From the NCBI RefSeq assembly GCF_004363295.1, contig NZ_SNYQ01000002.1, forward strand, positions 249,409 through 313,408: a stretch of 64,000 nt of DNA. Reading direction: 5' to 3'. How positions within the stretch are numbered: the stretch's first letter is position 1; each line of letters opens with the position of its first letter. A model generated the notes under the pieces. It was given only the letters and a program-made list of their open reading frames with translations, ran no database searches and was not told where the DNA came from. The stretch comes from Mesocricetibacter intestinalis. GTDB taxonomy: Bacteria > Pseudomonadota > Gammaproteobacteria > Enterobacterales > Pasteurellaceae. A program made the position numbers and the translations under genes. Positions 20,079-30,172 of the stretch are shown one piece after another.

Positions 20079-21206
20079 GTGGAAAGATTAGCATCGCTGC
20101 GGGCGGAAATCGATCATTTGGATCATGCCTTGCTGGAATTGTTTGCCAAACGCCTGGCACTGGTAAAAAAAGTCGGTGAAGTGAAACGCCAGCACGGGCT
20201 GCCCCTTTATGTTCCCGATAGGGAAGCGGATATGTTGGCGGCAAGAAGAAGGGAAGCGGAACAAATGGGCATTTCCGCCGATTTAATTGAAGACGTGTTA
20301 CGCCGCCTGATGCGTGAATCTTACCAACATGAAAACGCCTTCGGCTTTAAAACCGTAAACGAGGCTATTAAAAAAATCGTTATTGTGGGCGGCAGAGGAA
20401 AATTGGGCGGTTTATTTGCCCGCTACTTGCAGGCGTCCGGTTACCCTGTCGCTTTATTAGGGCATCAGGACTGGGGAGATGCGCAACAAATTATGGCGGG
20501 GGCGGATGTGGTAATCCTGTGCGTACCTATTGCTACAACCCTCGAAACCATTCAACGTCTGCAACCCTATTTACGCGATAATATGTTGCTGACCGATTTA
20601 ACTTCGGTAAAACGGCAGCCTCTGGAAAAAATGCTGGAAGTGCATAAAGGGGCGGTGCTCGGCCTGCATCCGATGTTCGGTCCGGATATCGCCAGTATGG
20701 CAAAACAGGTGGTTGTGTGTTGCGACGGACGTTATCCGGAACGTTATCAATGGCTGCTGGAGCAGATAAGCATTTGGGGAGCTAGCCTTTATAAGGCGGA
20801 TGCGGCGGAACATGATCGCAATATGACCTATATTCAGGCATTGCGCCATTTTTCCACCTTTGCTTACGGTCTGCATTTATCGCAACAACCGGTAAAACTG
20901 GCGCAGTTACTGGCTTTTTCCTCGCCGATTTATCGCCTGGAACTGGCTATGATCGGACGTTTATTCGCTCAGGACGGTGCGCTTTATGCGGATATTATAA
21001 TGGATAAACCGGAAAATCTGGCGGTAATCGAAAGCCTGAAGCAAAGTTACGAAAACGGACTGGCCTTTTTCAAGAATAACGATAAAGAGGGCTTTATTCA
21101 GGCCTTTAATCAGGTGAAACAATGGTTCGGTGAATATTCCGAGCAGTTTATGCGCGAAAGCCGTCAGTTACTGCAACAGGCCAATGATTACCGAAAACCG
21201 GAATAA
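20079..21206 (+). CDS. tyrA: Bifunctional chorismate mutase/prephenate dehydrogenase
   Basis: T-protein converting chorismate to prephenate and then to 4-hydroxyphenylpyruvate for tyrosine. The 375 residues comprise an AroQ-type chorismate mutase (1-90; LRAEIDHLDHALLELFAKRL) and a prephenate dehydrogenase with Rossmann motif IVGGRGKLGGLFARYL near 105, then LGLHPMFGPD. It starts with GTG at 20079, 8 nt after AAAAGGA. The gap to aroF is 106 bp and contains a 7-bp GC-rich stem (GGGGCGG/CCGCCCC, about 19978-20015) without a T-run, so read-through from aroF is likely. Confidence 0.97.
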   Translation: MERLASLRAEIDHLDHALLELFAKRLALVKKVGEVKRQHGLPLYVPDREADMLAARRREAEQMGISADLIEDVLRRLMRESYQHENAFGFKTVNEAIKKIVIVGGRGKLGGLFARYLQASGYPVALLGHQDWGDAQQIMAGADVVILCVPIATTLETIQRLQPYLRDNMLLTDLTSVKRQPLEKMLEVHKGAVLGLHPMFGPDIASMAKQVVVCCDGRYPERYQWLLEQISIWGASLYKADAAEHDRNMTYIQALRHFSTFAYGLHLSQQPVKLAQLLAFSSPIYRLELAMIGRLFAQDGALYADIIMDKPENLAVIESLKQSYENGLAFFKNNDKEGFIQAFNQVKQWFGEYSEQFMRESRQLLQQANDYRKPE

Positions 21207-21298
21207 AACTAGGCCGGGAAAAGCAAAGGTTTTTGCAATATTTGCACTTTTTTACTATTTGCACTAATAGTTAAAAAAGCCGTTTGGCTAAATAGAAA

Positions 21299-21319
21299 AG
21301 GGAAACCTAGGGTTTCCCT
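21299..21319. terminator. Intrinsic terminator after tyrA
   Basis: AGGGAAACC, TAG loop, GGTTTCCCT, 9-bp perfect stem, followed on the plus strand by ATGTTATTTTTT. Confidence 0.8.
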
Positions 21320-21363
21320 ATGTTATTTTTTATACCCATAGCGGACGGAATCCCCTTCGGCGG

Positions 21364-22164
21364 TTATTTCCGCCAACTTAGCAATGCCCAATGCTGCCGA
21401 GGGCTGCGGCTTAAACTTTGGCTATGGGTTCGATAATAATCTTGCAGCTTATGGATTTCCCATTCATTCAGTTCGGAATCTACAAGGCTTTTTACCGATT
21501 GGATAAAATCTTCCGAGCTAAGTTCAAGCGGCTTGTTTGGTGTCGCATCTTCAATAAAATTCACATTAACCCGATAGCCCTGTTGATAGAGCATATTGAC
21601 TGCGTAAATATAGCTCGGAAAGGCTATTTTATCCCTCCCGATCTGGCGCAGTAGGCGGCGGAGGCTAAAATCCTTATCTACCCTCATGGTCATATATACC
21701 GCCTTTTTCGCTTTGCTGTTCAGTTTATCCAGTGCCGACTGTAAATCTCCTACCATTGAAGAACGAGAGGAGACGCAAATATCGCATTGGGGGATATGAT
21801 CCCAATTATCTTCCCAAGCACAATGTAACGTTGTAACATTTTCGATGTTTAACGCTTTTGCCCGCTGTGTTAATAAATCCAGCATCGCACGGCTATAGTC
21901 CAGCGCATATACCTGTTTTACTTGGGGCGCCAGGGATAAAGCTATGGCTCCGCCGCCGCAGCCCACATCCAGCAAGCTGTCGTTACGGCTAAAATCCATA
22001 GCGGCTAAAAAGCGACGAATATAATCCTGATTCAGATCGGTATTCCGCGTTTGCAGCTGACGTGCTTTGTCATCCCAATCTAGGGCTTGTTTGGGTTTGC
22101 GTGCGCACAGCTTTATATGATTATGGTAGAGTTGGGAAAAGTCCGTATCATCAATGGTTTTCAT
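21364..22164 (-). CDS. Class I SAM-dependent methyltransferase, substrate unknown
   Basis: 266-residue Rossmann-fold methyltransferase. Motif I LLDVGCGGGAIALSL (about 64-78) binds S-adenosylmethionine. VYALDYSRAML is the acidic post-I strand and DICVSSRSSMVG the motif IV region. Homologues occur as uncharacterised proteins in Pasteurellaceae. It stands alone between the tyrA terminator and ybaK, both minus-strand. No substrate-specifying feature was recognised. Confidence 0.85.
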   Translation of the reverse strand: MKTIDDTDFSQLYHNHIKLCARKPKQALDWDDKARQLQTRNTDLNQDYIRRFLAAMDFSRNDSLLDVGCGGGAIALSLAPQVKQVYALDYSRAMLDLLTQRAKALNIENVTTLHCAWEDNWDHIPQCDICVSSRSSMVGDLQSALDKLNSKAKKAVYMTMRVDKDFSLRRLLRQIGRDKIAFPSYIYAVNMLYQQGYRVNVNFIEDATPNKPLELSSEDFIQSVKSLVDSELNEWEIHKLQDYYRTHSQSLSRSPRQHWALLSWRK

Positions 22165-22302
22165 CTTGATTCTTGGTTATCCTCTTGCTTTTTTTGTTTT
22201 CTCGATAAATCAATTCTCCCCATACCAATTTGTTGCGGATTGTTGCGGAAAAATCTCCACACTACCTAAGTGAAATGATAGGGCGGATTGGCTGGGGAAG
22301 GC

Positions 22303-22782
22303 TCAATCCGTATCTAAAATATCGGTAAATTGCGCATTCAGTATTGTGGCCAGATGGCGGGGGCAAAGCTCTACGCTTAGGCCGCGTTTCCCCCCGGAAA
22401 TATAGATATGCTCAAATGTTAAGGCGGATTGGTCGATAACGGTTTTCAGGCGTTTTTTTTGTCCCAGCGGGCTGATTCCGCCCACCAGATAACCGCTGCT
22501 TTTCTGAGCGGAATCCTTGTCCGCCAACTCGACTTTTTTCACCCCGATAGCCTTTGCCGCTTTTTTCAGGCTCAGCATATGGGCGGTAGGCAAGACGAAA
22601 CAGGCCAGTTTTTTCTGATCGCCGTTTTCGGCGACCAAGAGGGTTTTGAAGGATTGATTCGGATCTATCCCCAGCTTTTCCGCCGCTTCATCGCCGAAAT
22701 GGGTATTGTCCGGATTATGCTCGTAGCTATGCGGAATAAAAGGGACTTTCTGCTTTTTCAATAAATCGATAGCCGGTGTCAT
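22303..22782 (-). CDS. ybaK: Cys-tRNA(Pro)/Cys-tRNA(Cys) deacylase YbaK
   Basis: Trans-acting editing enzyme that hydrolyses Cys-tRNA(Pro) mischarged by ProRS. The 159 residues match H. influenzae YbaK (158). Conserved YbaK features visible are [19 protein letters not shown], the catalytic lysine segment QSFKTLLVA, and [19 protein letters not shown] followed by [14 protein letters not shown] single gene, 139 bp after the methyltransferase start. Confidence 0.95.
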   Translation of the reverse strand: MTPAIDLLKKQKVPFIPHSYEHNPDNTHFGDEAAEKLGIDPNQSFKTLLVAENGDQKKLACFVLPTAHMLSLKKAAKAIGVKKVELADKDSAQKSSGYLVGGISPLGQKKRLKTVIDQSALTFEHIYISGGKRGLSVELCPRHLATILNAQFTDILDTD

Positions 22783-22843
22783 TGTATTTTCTCGCTAAAA
22801 ATCAGTAGAATAACGCCTTATTGTATCGCCGGGAGAAATAAAT

Positions 22844-23815
22844 ATGAAGAGCTTACATATCGCCGTTGCGGCGGAATTTGATTTATGTGAAAAAATTGCA
22901 GAGTTTTTACAATTAAGCCAATTGGACATTGAGCGATTATCCGTTATTGAAATTTATCCTTTTAAAGAAGAGCAGAGCATACGCTTTCAGGGAAAAGCAG
23001 TGGCGCAGATAAGCGCGGAAGAAGCGCAGTGGGCGGATTTCGATTATCTTTTATTCGGCGGTGATATTAATCAGGTGCAATATCTGGCGACGGCGGCACA
23101 GGCGGGTTGTATCGGTTTGGATATAAAAGGGGTTTGTTCCTCCTTATCCGATGTCCCTGTCGTTGTTCCGGAGGTGAACCCGCAGCAGTTGATCGAACTG
23201 CGCCAGCGTAATATTGTTTCGCTGCCGGATCCTATTGTTAGTCAGCTTGCTTTGGCTATTGCCGGGTTGGTTGGTGAAAATGCGGCAAGTCGTTTTTTGG
23301 TCAGCACATTATTACCGGCTTCTTATGAGAATGCTGAAAGCGTAACTCAGCTGATCGGACAGACTGCACAGCTGTTAAACGGCATTCCGCTGGAGGACGA
23401 ACAGCAGCGACTGGCATTTGATGTTTACCCCGCACGTAACGAACAATTGCAGCGCCAGTTACAGAAAATATTTCCGCAGTTAAATGACAATCTGGTCTTT
23501 CATTCGATTCACGTACCTGTATTCTACGGTATGGCGCAGATGGTTACCGGGATAACGGATTATGCCGCAGATAGGGAAGCGATCATCGGGCAATGGCAGA
23601 GCGGCGATCTTATTCGCTTCCATGAAAATAAAGGGATTACCCCGGTGATTAACGGCGAAAGGGAGAACGGCGAAGAGCTAGTGCATCTGCATATTAGTGA
23701 TTTCAGCCTGAGCGAGAATGAAATTCGCTTCTGGTCGGTGGCGGACGAGCAACGTTTTAATATCGCCTTGTTGGCGGTACGTCTGCTCGAATTAATTTAC
23801 CGGCAGGGATATTAA
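22844..23815 (+). CDS. usg: Usg-like aspartate-semialdehyde dehydrogenase homologue
   Basis: 323-residue protein of the ASADH-like family, closest in pattern to E. coli Usg: VVVPEVNPQQLIELRQRNIVSLPDP, LLNGIPLEDE, HVPVFYGMAQMV, IRFWSVADEQRFNIALLAVRL. True aspartate-semialdehyde dehydrogenases have a catalytic cysteine in an SNC-type motif after the VVPEVN segment. Here that place reads LPDPIVSQ, so the enzyme is probably inactive as ASADH. The N-terminus also lacks a good GxxGxxG NADP loop (IAVAAEFDLCEK). Function unknown. Confidence 0.85.
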   Translation: MKSLHIAVAAEFDLCEKIAEFLQLSQLDIERLSVIEIYPFKEEQSIRFQGKAVAQISAEEAQWADFDYLLFGGDINQVQYLATAAQAGCIGLDIKGVCSSLSDVPVVVPEVNPQQLIELRQRNIVSLPDPIVSQLALAIAGLVGENAASRFLVSTLLPASYENAESVTQLIGQTAQLLNGIPLEDEQQRLAFDVYPARNEQLQRQLQKIFPQLNDNLVFHSIHVPVFYGMAQMVTGITDYAADREAIIGQWQSGDLIRFHENKGITPVINGERENGEELVHLHISDFSLSENEIRFWSVADEQRFNIALLAVRLLELIYRQGY

Positions 23816-23877
23816 TAGGGCGGATAGCCGGCTTTTATCAAATCGGAGAGAATTGGCGCCCGCCATTAGAATTATGT

Positions 23878-23926
23878 AAAAAAATACCGCACTTTAGCTG
23901 TTTAAATATAAAGTGCGGTATTTTTT
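23878..23926. terminator. Bidirectional terminator made of inverted uptake signals
   Basis: AAAAAAATACCGCACTTTA (from 23878) pairs with TAAAGTGCGGTATTTTTT. The stem consists of two inverted copies of AAGTGCGGT, separating convergent usg and ynhF-like genes. Confidence 0.9.
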
Positions 23927-23953
23927 ATCCTATATTTTTATTGGTTGCTAGGG

Positions 23954-24034
23954 TTAGAAAATCGCAACGGATAATCCGACGATAAGACCTAAAGAAAGGA
24001 TAACCGTAAGCATGGCATAACCGAAAGTACCCAT
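23954..24034 (-). CDS. ynhF: YnhF-like 26-residue membrane protein
   Basis: Very short gene: 26 codons plus stop, one hydrophobic helix (MLTVILSLGLIVGLSVAIF). The frame is open further upstream to 24148, but the ATG at 24034 has a strong ribosome-binding site (TAGGAGT, 6 nt upstream). E. coli YnhF (29 residues) shares the LGLIV...A pattern and lies immediately upstream of purR, as this gene does. Predicted inner-membrane small protein, function unknown. Assignment rests on sequence pattern plus synteny. Confidence 0.78.
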   Translation of the reverse strand: MGTFGYAMLTVILSLGLIVGLSVAIF

Positions 24035-24220
24035 TTTTTCACTCCTAATTAATGATAAACGCAGGCATTGTATCAGCAGGCAAGGCACAAAGCTATTTTT
24101 TCCAGCAATTTCAACGGGAATTTGTGATGAAGCGCAAATTTTTCCCATTTATACCAATTAAAGATTAACCATTCGCCCCCTAATCTTTATAATACCTGCA
24201 GATTTTTATGGAGAAAGATA

Positions 24221-25225
24221 ATGGCAACGATTAAAGATGTCGCAAAAATGGCCGGCGTATCTACTACCACGGTATCTCATGTCATTAATGATACCCGCCA
24301 TGTGGCGGAGGAAACCAAACAAGCCGTATTAGCGGCTATTGCACAATTAAATTATTCCCCCAGTGCGGTAGCGCGCAGTTTAAAGGTTAATACCACAAAA
24401 TCCATCGGTATGATCGTTACCAATAGCGAAGCCCCTTATTTTGCCGAAATTATTCATGCGGTAGAGGAGCATTGTTACCGACAGGGCTACTCGCTGTTTT
24501 TGTGTAATACTCAGAATAATCCGGAAAAAATCAAGAACCATCTGGAAATGCTGGCGAAGAAGCGAGTTGACGGGGTGTTGGTGATGTGTTCCGAATACAA
24601 ACAGGATAGTCGCAACCTATTAAAAAATTACAGCTATCTGCCGATGGTCGTGATGGATTGGGGCCCGATAAATCCGGATACGGATCTGATTTTAGACAAC
24701 AGCTTTGAAGGCGGCTATCTGGCCGGTAAGCATTTAATTGATAACGGCCATAGGGAAATCGGCTACCTTAGTGCGGATTTAAGTAAAACCACGGCAAGAA
24801 AACGTTACGAAGGTTTTTTACAGGCGCTGGCCGAGGCGGGCATAGAAATGAATCCCGATTGGCTGCTGGAGGGTGCCTTTGAACCTGAAGACGGTTATGA
24901 GTGCATGAATAAGATTCTGGCGCAGGAAAAACATCCGACCGCCGTATTCTGCTGTAATGACGTGATGGCATTAGGTGCGATGTCGGCCTTGACCGAGCGA
25001 GGGTATCAGGTACCGCAGGATTTTTCCGTTATCGGTTACGATAATGTACATGCCTCGCGTTTTTATTCGCCGCCGCTCACCACCATACATCAATCAAAAG
25101 CGCGTTTGGGCGAACGGGCGCTGAAATTATTATTCGAGCGTATCGCTGATAAAGGCGCTAAGCGGGAAACCATCGAAATCCATCCGGAGCTGGTGATCCG
25201 TAAATCGGTGAAAAAAATAGCTTAG
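24221..25225 (+). CDS. purR: PurR, LacI-family purine repressor
   Basis: Represses purine biosynthesis genes when bound to hypoxanthine or guanine. The 334 residues contain the LacI-type N-terminal helix-turn-helix and hinge ([32 protein letters not shown]), followed by a ribose-binding-like effector domain ([40 protein letters not shown]). The ribosome-binding site GGAGAAAGATA is good. I found no clear PurR operator (ACGCAAACGTTTGCGT-like) within the window. Confidence 0.96.
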   Translation: MATIKDVAKMAGVSTTTVSHVINDTRHVAEETKQAVLAAIAQLNYSPSAVARSLKVNTTKSIGMIVTNSEAPYFAEIIHAVEEHCYRQGYSLFLCNTQNNPEKIKNHLEMLAKKRVDGVLVMCSEYKQDSRNLLKNYSYLPMVVMDWGPINPDTDLILDNSFEGGYLAGKHLIDNGHREIGYLSADLSKTTARKRYEGFLQALAEAGIEMNPDWLLEGAFEPEDGYECMNKILAQEKHPTAVFCCNDVMALGAMSALTERGYQVPQDFSVIGYDNVHASRFYSPPLTTIHQSKARLGERALKLLFERIADKGAKRETIEIHPELVIRKSVKKIA

Positions 25226-25257
25226 GGACAGGATTAAATCCGCAACAAAAACTCGGT

Positions 25258-25311
25258 AAAAAAATACCGCACTTTTGCCCGGTTTCGTTCCGGTGCAGTG
25301 CGGTATTTTTT
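25258..25311. terminator. Bidirectional uptake-signal terminator, purR/can
   Basis: AAAAAAATACCGCACT and AGTGCGGTATTTTTT form an inverted repeat, with a 23-nt loop, between convergent purR and can. Confidence 0.88.
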
Positions 25312-25325
25312 ATCGGAAATAATGA

Positions 25326-25979
25326 TTAATCTTCCAGTATTTGTAATTTTGCCACGGCATTGCGATAGGAGATTTCCAAGTTTTCGCGGCTGCTGGCGGT
25401 AACCCCCTGATCGATGAGGAAACCGTCCTTCACATCATATACCCAGCCGTGCAAGGATAGGTTTTTTCCCTTTTGCCAGGCGGATTGAATAATCGAGGAG
25501 CGTCCGAGGTTATATACCTGTTCCGCTACATTGATTCTGGTCAGCATATCGGCGCGCTTCTCGGCGGAAAGGTTGCCCAGCAAATGATTATATTTAAAAT
25601 AAATATCGCGGATATGCAGCAACCAGTTATTGATGAGCCCCAGATCCTGATTCGCCATGGCGGATTTGATGCCGCCGCAGTTGGTATGCCCGCAAATAAT
25701 GATATGTTCGATATTCAACACGTCCACGGCATATTGCACCACGGACAGACAATTTAGATCCGTATGGATAACCTGATTACCCACATTGCGATGCACAAAT
25801 AATTCGCCGGGGCCTAAATTCGTCAGTTTTTCTGCGGGGACACGGCTGTCGGAGCAACCGATCCATAAATAACTCGGCGTCTGATGATCGGCCAATTCTT
25901 TGAAGTAAGAAGAATTTTCTTCCTTCATGCGCAAGGCCCAGCTGTGGTTATTGGCAAATAATTGCTCTATTTTTTTCAT
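25326..25979 (-). CDS. can: Beta-class carbonic anhydrase
   Basis: Interconverts CO2 and bicarbonate in the cytoplasm. The 217 residues contain the beta-class zinc site: C42 and the D44-R46 dyad ([12 protein letters not shown]), then H98 and C101 ([10 protein letters not shown]). The length and the start [20 protein letters not shown] fit the Haemophilus enzyme. It is divergent from yadGH, the same neighbourhood as can-yadG-yadH in E. coli. Confidence 0.97.
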   Translation of the reverse strand: MKKIEQLFANNHSWALRMKEENSSYFKELADHQTPSYLWIGCSDSRVPAEKLTNLGPGELFVHRNVGNQVIHTDLNCLSVVQYAVDVLNIEHIIICGHTNCGGIKSAMANQDLGLINNWLLHIRDIYFKYNHLLGNLSAEKRADMLTRINVAEQVYNLGRSSIIQSAWQKGKNLSLHGWVYDVKDGFLIDQGVTASSRENLEISYRNAVAKLQILED

Positions 25980-26074
25980 TCTGCGATACTCCCGCGACTT
26001 CTGCTATAATGGCCAATTCGGATTGCAAGTATATAGGAACGACGCTTTGCGTCAAATTTTATTGAGAGAATCAA

Positions 26075-27028
26075 GTGTTCGCATTAGAAATAACGGAATT
26101 AACCAAAGAATATAAAAACGGGGTAAAAGCCTTGCAGGGAGTGAATCTTCGTGTACAGGCCGGAGATTTTTACGCATTGCTCGGACATAACGGTGCGGGT
26201 AAATCCACAACTATAGGTATCGTCAGCACCTTGATTAATAAAACCGCCGGTAAGGTGAAGGTATTCGGCTATGATTTAGATTCCCAACCGGCCTTATTAA
26301 AACAGCAAATCGGTTTAGTGCCGCAGGAATTCAATTTTAATCAGTTTGAAAAGGTTATCGATATTCTGTCTAATCAGGCGGGATATTATGGTATCCGCCG
26401 CGCCGAGGCGGAAAAAAGAGCGGAATACTGGCTGAAAAAACTGGATTTATGGGATAAAAAAGAGCAGCAGGCTATGCGTTTGTCCGGCGGTATGAAGCGC
26501 CGCCTAATGATTGCCAGAGCATTAATGCACCAGCCCCGCCTTCTGATTCTGGACGAGCCGACCGCTGGGGTGGATATTGAACTGCGCCGCACCATGTGGA
26601 CTTTTCTGCAGGAACTGAACCGGCAGGGAACCACCATTATTCTTACCACCCATTACCTTGAAGAGGCGGAAATGCTCTGTCGTCATATCGGCATTATTCA
26701 ACAGGGGCGGTTGGTTATCGATATGCCGATGAAAGATCTGCTCGCCAAACTGGAAACCGAAACCTTTATTCTGGATTTAGCCCAAGGCGGTCCGCTGCCG
26801 AAAGTGTCGGACTACCATATTAGATTACTGGATAAGAATACATTGGAAGCTGAGGTGCATCGCGAACAGGGGCTGAATCGGCTGTTCGAGCAGCTCTCGG
26901 CACAGGGTGTCAGCGTGCTAAGTATGCGTAATAAGGCGAACCGACTGGAAGAGTTATTTGTCGGAATGTCTCTGAATAAACCCCATGAAGAAGCCAAAGC
27001 CGCAAATAACGAAGGAAGAAAAAAATGA
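26075..27028 (+). CDS. yadG: ABC transporter ATPase YadG
   Basis: ATP-binding subunit of an ABC-2 type transporter, substrate unknown. The 317 residues contain Walker A GHNGAGKST, signature LSGGMKRRL and Walker B LLILDEPTAGVD, plus switch histidine TTHYLEEAE. It starts with GTG at 26075 (FALEITELTKEY follows), after GAGAGAA. The stop overlaps the yadH start (ATGA), so the pair is translationally coupled. E. coli YadG is about 308 residues. Confidence 0.93.
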   Translation: MFALEITELTKEYKNGVKALQGVNLRVQAGDFYALLGHNGAGKSTTIGIVSTLINKTAGKVKVFGYDLDSQPALLKQQIGLVPQEFNFNQFEKVIDILSNQAGYYGIRRAEAEKRAEYWLKKLDLWDKKEQQAMRLSGGMKRRLMIARALMHQPRLLILDEPTAGVDIELRRTMWTFLQELNRQGTTIILTTHYLEEAEMLCRHIGIIQQGRLVIDMPMKDLLAKLETETFILDLAQGGPLPKVSDYHIRLLDKNTLEAEVHREQGLNRLFEQLSAQGVSVLSMRNKANRLEELFVGMSLNKPHEEAKAANNEGRKK

Positions 27029-27792
27029 AATTAGCCTGGGTTGCCTTTAATACGATTTTACATAAGGAAATTCGCCGTTTCACCCGTATCTGGGTGCAGA
27101 CTCTGGTACCGCCGGTGATTACCATGAGCCTTTATTTTGTGATTTTCGGTAAATTAATCGGCGGACGCATCGGTGAAATGAACGGCTTCAGCTATATGCA
27201 GTTTATCGTGCCGGGATTGATAATGATGTCTTCGCTGACCAATGCCTTCGCCAATGTAGCCTCCTCCTTTTACAGCACCAAATTCGCCCGCAATGTGGAA
27301 GAATTGCTGATTTCGCCGACATCGCCGCATGTGATTATTCTGGGCTATATGGCGGGCGGTATGGCGCGCGGCTTATGTGTGGGCGCCTTGGTAACTGCGG
27401 TTTCGTTGTTTTTTGTTTCCTTTGAGATTCATTCCTGGCCGGTGATTTTTCTCACCTTGCTGATGACGACTTCCGCCTTTGCCTTGGGCGGATTAATCAA
27501 TGCGGTATTCGCCCGTTCCTTTGACGATATCAGCATTATCCCGACCTTTGTATTAACGCCCTTAACCTACCTGGGAGGGGTTTTTTATTCCATCAGTCTG
27601 TTGCCGCCCTTTTGGCAGGCAGTGTCGAAACTAAACCCCATCGTATATATGATCAACGGTTTTCGCTACGGCTTTTTAGGGATAACGGATGTGGGATTGG
27701 GGTATACCTTCGGGGTTCTAAGCTTATTTATTCTGGGGTTGTATGCCTTTGCCTATTATTTGATTCGTCATGGCGTGGGGCTGCGCAATTAA
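27025..27792 (+). CDS. yadH: ABC-2 type permease YadH
   Basis: Membrane partner of YadG, 255 residues with six predicted helices (for example PPVITMSLYFVIFGKLIGG, FIVPGLIMMSSLTNAF, VFLTLLMTTSAFALGGL-like region, LSLFILGLYAFAYYLI). It has the ABC-2 signature segment near PTFVLTPLTYLGGVFYSI. ATGA overlap with yadG. Possible export function; substrate not known. Confidence 0.92.
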   Translation: MKLAWVAFNTILHKEIRRFTRIWVQTLVPPVITMSLYFVIFGKLIGGRIGEMNGFSYMQFIVPGLIMMSSLTNAFANVASSFYSTKFARNVEELLISPTSPHVIILGYMAGGMARGLCVGALVTAVSLFFVSFEIHSWPVIFLTLLMTTSAFALGGLINAVFARSFDDISIIPTFVLTPLTYLGGVFYSISLLPPFWQAVSKLNPIVYMINGFRYGFLGITDVGLGYTFGVLSLFILGLYAFAYYLIRHGVGLRN

Positions 27793-27848
27793 AGGCGGAA
27801 GATAAAAAGCCGGGACTAAATTTTCATTTCCTCCGGCACCTACCCATG

Positions 27849-27880
27849 AATAAGGACGCCATATCGGCGTCCTTATTTTA
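27849..27880 (+). terminator. Intrinsic terminator of yadGH
   Basis: AATAAGGACGCC, 5-nt loop, GGCGTCCTTATTTTA; 12-bp stem. Confidence 0.85.
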
Positions 27881-27939
27881 TCCTATATTGCTAAAAGAGG
27901 GTTTCTTTGAGCGTTCTTAGCCCCAAAAAGTAAGGCGGT

Positions 27940-29304
27940 TTATTTGACTATTTCATAGCAAGGCTCATAGGCATCGCCGCCCGGGAGCTTCATACGATGC
28001 TGAACCACAAAATCCTGTAACAGCCGATCCATTTTTTCCATTAAAGCAGGATCCCCATGTAGTTTAAATTTTCCTTTGCGTTCAATCAGATCCTGAGTTT
28101 CAGGTTTGATATTTCCCGCCACTATACCTGAAAAAGCTCGGCGCAGATTAGCGGCTAAATCCAGCGTAGACTGCTGCCGATGTAAATTAAGCGCCTCCAT
28201 ATTTTGATGGCTCGGCACAAAAGGCTGCTGAAAGAGAGGATCGATTTTTAGCGACCAATTAAAACAGTAGCTGTCCGAATGTTGATAACGCAGCTGCCGG
28301 ATAGCTTGCATCGCCGCTTTCATTTGGCGGGCGACGGCGGGGGCGTCTTCAATAATAATCTGATACAAATTGCGCGCATCTTCACCCAAGGTTTCCCCCA
28401 CAAAGCGATCAATGGCGGCGAAATAATCGGCACTTTCCTGCGGGCCGGTTAGGATCAGCGGTAAATCCTGCAACTTATTTTCCGGATTGAGCTTGATACC
28501 CAGAATATACATAAATTCTTCAAAGGTTCCCGGCCCGCCAGGGAAGATTACAAACCCATGTCCCATACGGATAAAAGCTTCCAGACGTTTTTCAATATCC
28601 GGCATAATAATCAGCTCGTTAACAATCGGATTCGGCGGTTCGGAAGCAATAATCGAAGGTTCGGTAATACCGATAAAACGGCTGTTTTTAAAACGCTGAT
28701 TGGCATGGCCGATAGCGGCGCCTTTCATCGGCGCTTCCATAACACCGGGACCGCAACCGGTAATAATATTAAGTTCGCGCAGCCCCAATTCCATTCCAAC
28801 CGCACGGCAATACTGATATTCCGTCTGATTAACCGAATGTCCGCCCCAACATACGATAAGGTTAGGCTCTTCGCCGACGATTAGGGCTTTCGCATTACGC
28901 AAAATGGAAAAAACCTGATTGGTAATATGTTTTCCGTCTTGAAAATCTAAGGGATTAATGCGCTGATTGAGTAAATGCACAAATAAAATATCGCGTAATA
29001 CGGCAAATAAATGGTACTGAATATTGCGGATTATTACTTTATCTACAAAGGCTTCCGCCGGAGGATTATGCAGCTCAAGGCGTACTCCCCGCTCCGTGGC
29101 GAGTAAATAAATATCAAAATCGGGATATTTATTCAGTAATTCCCGGCTATCATCGGTAACCGAACCGGAATTAAGAACCGCCAGAGAGCAGTTGCGGTAA
29201 AGGGTATAAAGCTTGGACTGTGCTTTTTTAGTCAGCTGTTCCACTTCAAGATGGGACAGTTGATCCATGCTTCCTTTCGGGTTGACGTAATGAATATTGC
29301 TCAT
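27940..29304 (-). CDS. ppnN: PpnN (YgdH), nucleotide 5'-monophosphate nucleosidase
   Basis: Cleaves purine and pyrimidine nucleoside 5'-monophosphates to base and ribose-5-phosphate. In E. coli it is stimulated by (p)ppGpp. The 454 residues match the YgdH length. The central LOG-type catalytic domain shows [16 protein letters not shown] and [13 protein letters not shown], flanked by the family-specific N-terminal and C-terminal domains. It lies 12 bp downstream of queF on the same strand. The ygdH-queF-truC-yqcC cluster is also seen in E. coli. Confidence 0.95.
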   Translation of the reverse strand: MSNIHYVNPKGSMDQLSHLEVEQLTKKAQSKLYTLYRNCSLAVLNSGSVTDDSRELLNKYPDFDIYLLATERGVRLELHNPPAEAFVDKVIIRNIQYHLFAVLRDILFVHLLNQRINPLDFQDGKHITNQVFSILRNAKALIVGEEPNLIVCWGGHSVNQTEYQYCRAVGMELGLRELNIITGCGPGVMEAPMKGAAIGHANQRFKNSRFIGITEPSIIASEPPNPIVNELIIMPDIEKRLEAFIRMGHGFVIFPGGPGTFEEFMYILGIKLNPENKLQDLPLILTGPQESADYFAAIDRFVGETLGEDARNLYQIIIEDAPAVARQMKAAMQAIRQLRYQHSDSYCFNWSLKIDPLFQQPFVPSHQNMEALNLHRQQSTLDLAANLRRAFSGIVAGNIKPETQDLIERKGKFKLHGDPALMEKMDRLLQDFVVQHRMKLPGGDAYEPCYEIVK

Positions 29305-29316
29305 ATTTATCCTTGC

Positions 29317-30156
29317 TTATTGCCGAGCCAGACGAAAATTGGCGGGGCAGGGTTCAAAATTGGAACGGAAAGGGTTAATGTCTAATCCGCCCCGTCTTGT
29401 ATAGCGGGCATACACCGTTAATTTTTGCGGACGGGCATAATGTTGCAGATCGCAGAATATTCGTTCGACGCATTGTTCATGAAATTCATTATGTTGGCGG
29501 AATGAAATAAGATAACGCAGCAGCTTTTCAGGTTGAATCCGTGCGCCGATATAATGAATTTGAATGCTGCCCCAGTCCGGTTGGGCGGTAATCAGACAGT
29601 TGGATTTCAATAAATGGCTGACTAGGGTTTCTTCCACGATTTGAGCGTCGGTACAATTTTCAAGCAGGTTCGGATTAAAGCGGTAATCTTTTATTTCTAT
29701 ATCCTGATTATCAATACATTGTCCTGGGAGGGCGGCAATAGGTATTCCGCTATAATCCGCCAGAGAATTTAACCGCACTTTCACCCCACCTCCTGCACAG
29801 GCGCTAAGATCAAGCTGCATAGCCCGTTGCACTTCAGCGGCATCGGTAAATTTAGTTTGATTAAAGCTATTCAGATAGAGTTTAAAACTTTTCGATTCAA
29901 TCAGATTCTCAGAGCGGAAATCAATTTCGATATCGGCCACGGCAACCTGGGGGACGCCTTTAGGATTAAGCCATGAAATTTCATAAGCAGTCCAGATATC
30001 TGCGCCCAGGGTAAAGGGTTGTTGGAGAGTAATGCCTAAACCGTCTCGATTTAAAGCACGCGGCACCGCCTGTAATAAACGGGGATCGTAGTCGCTCGCG
30101 TATTCGGTTTTTTTGCCCAGTTTTAATGTGTTTAAGCTATGATCCTGATAATTCAT
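29317..30156 (-). CDS. queF: 7-cyano-7-deazaguanine (preQ0) reductase, type II
   Basis: NADPH-dependent reduction of preQ0 to preQ1 in queuosine biosynthesis for tRNA. The 279 residues are the long two-domain (YqcD) QueF type. The catalytic-cysteine segment [19 protein letters not shown] and the glutamate region [14 protein letters not shown] are intact. It lies 16 bp downstream of the DUF2310 gene and upstream of ppnN, forming a three-gene operon. Confidence 0.95.
   Translation of the reverse strand: MNYQDHSLNTLKLGKKTEYASDYDPRLLQAVPRALNRDGLGITLQQPFTLGADIWTAYEISWLNPKGVPQVAVADIEIDFRSENLIESKSFKLYLNSFNQTKFTDAAEVQRAMQLDLSACAGGGVKVRLNSLADYSGIPIAALPGQCIDNQDIEIKDYRFNPNLLENCTDAQIVEETLVSHLLKSNCLITAQPDWGSIQIHYIGARIQPEKLLRYLISFRQHNEFHEQCVERIFCDLQHYARPQKLTVYARYTRRGGLDINPFRSNFEPCPANFRLARQ
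29345..29352 (+). other. KOPS-like octamer pointing to dif
   Basis: GGGCAGGG on the plus strand within queF, reading rightward toward dif, 6.5 kb away. Confidence 0.4.
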
Positions 30157-30172
30157 TTTTCCTCGTTACTGG

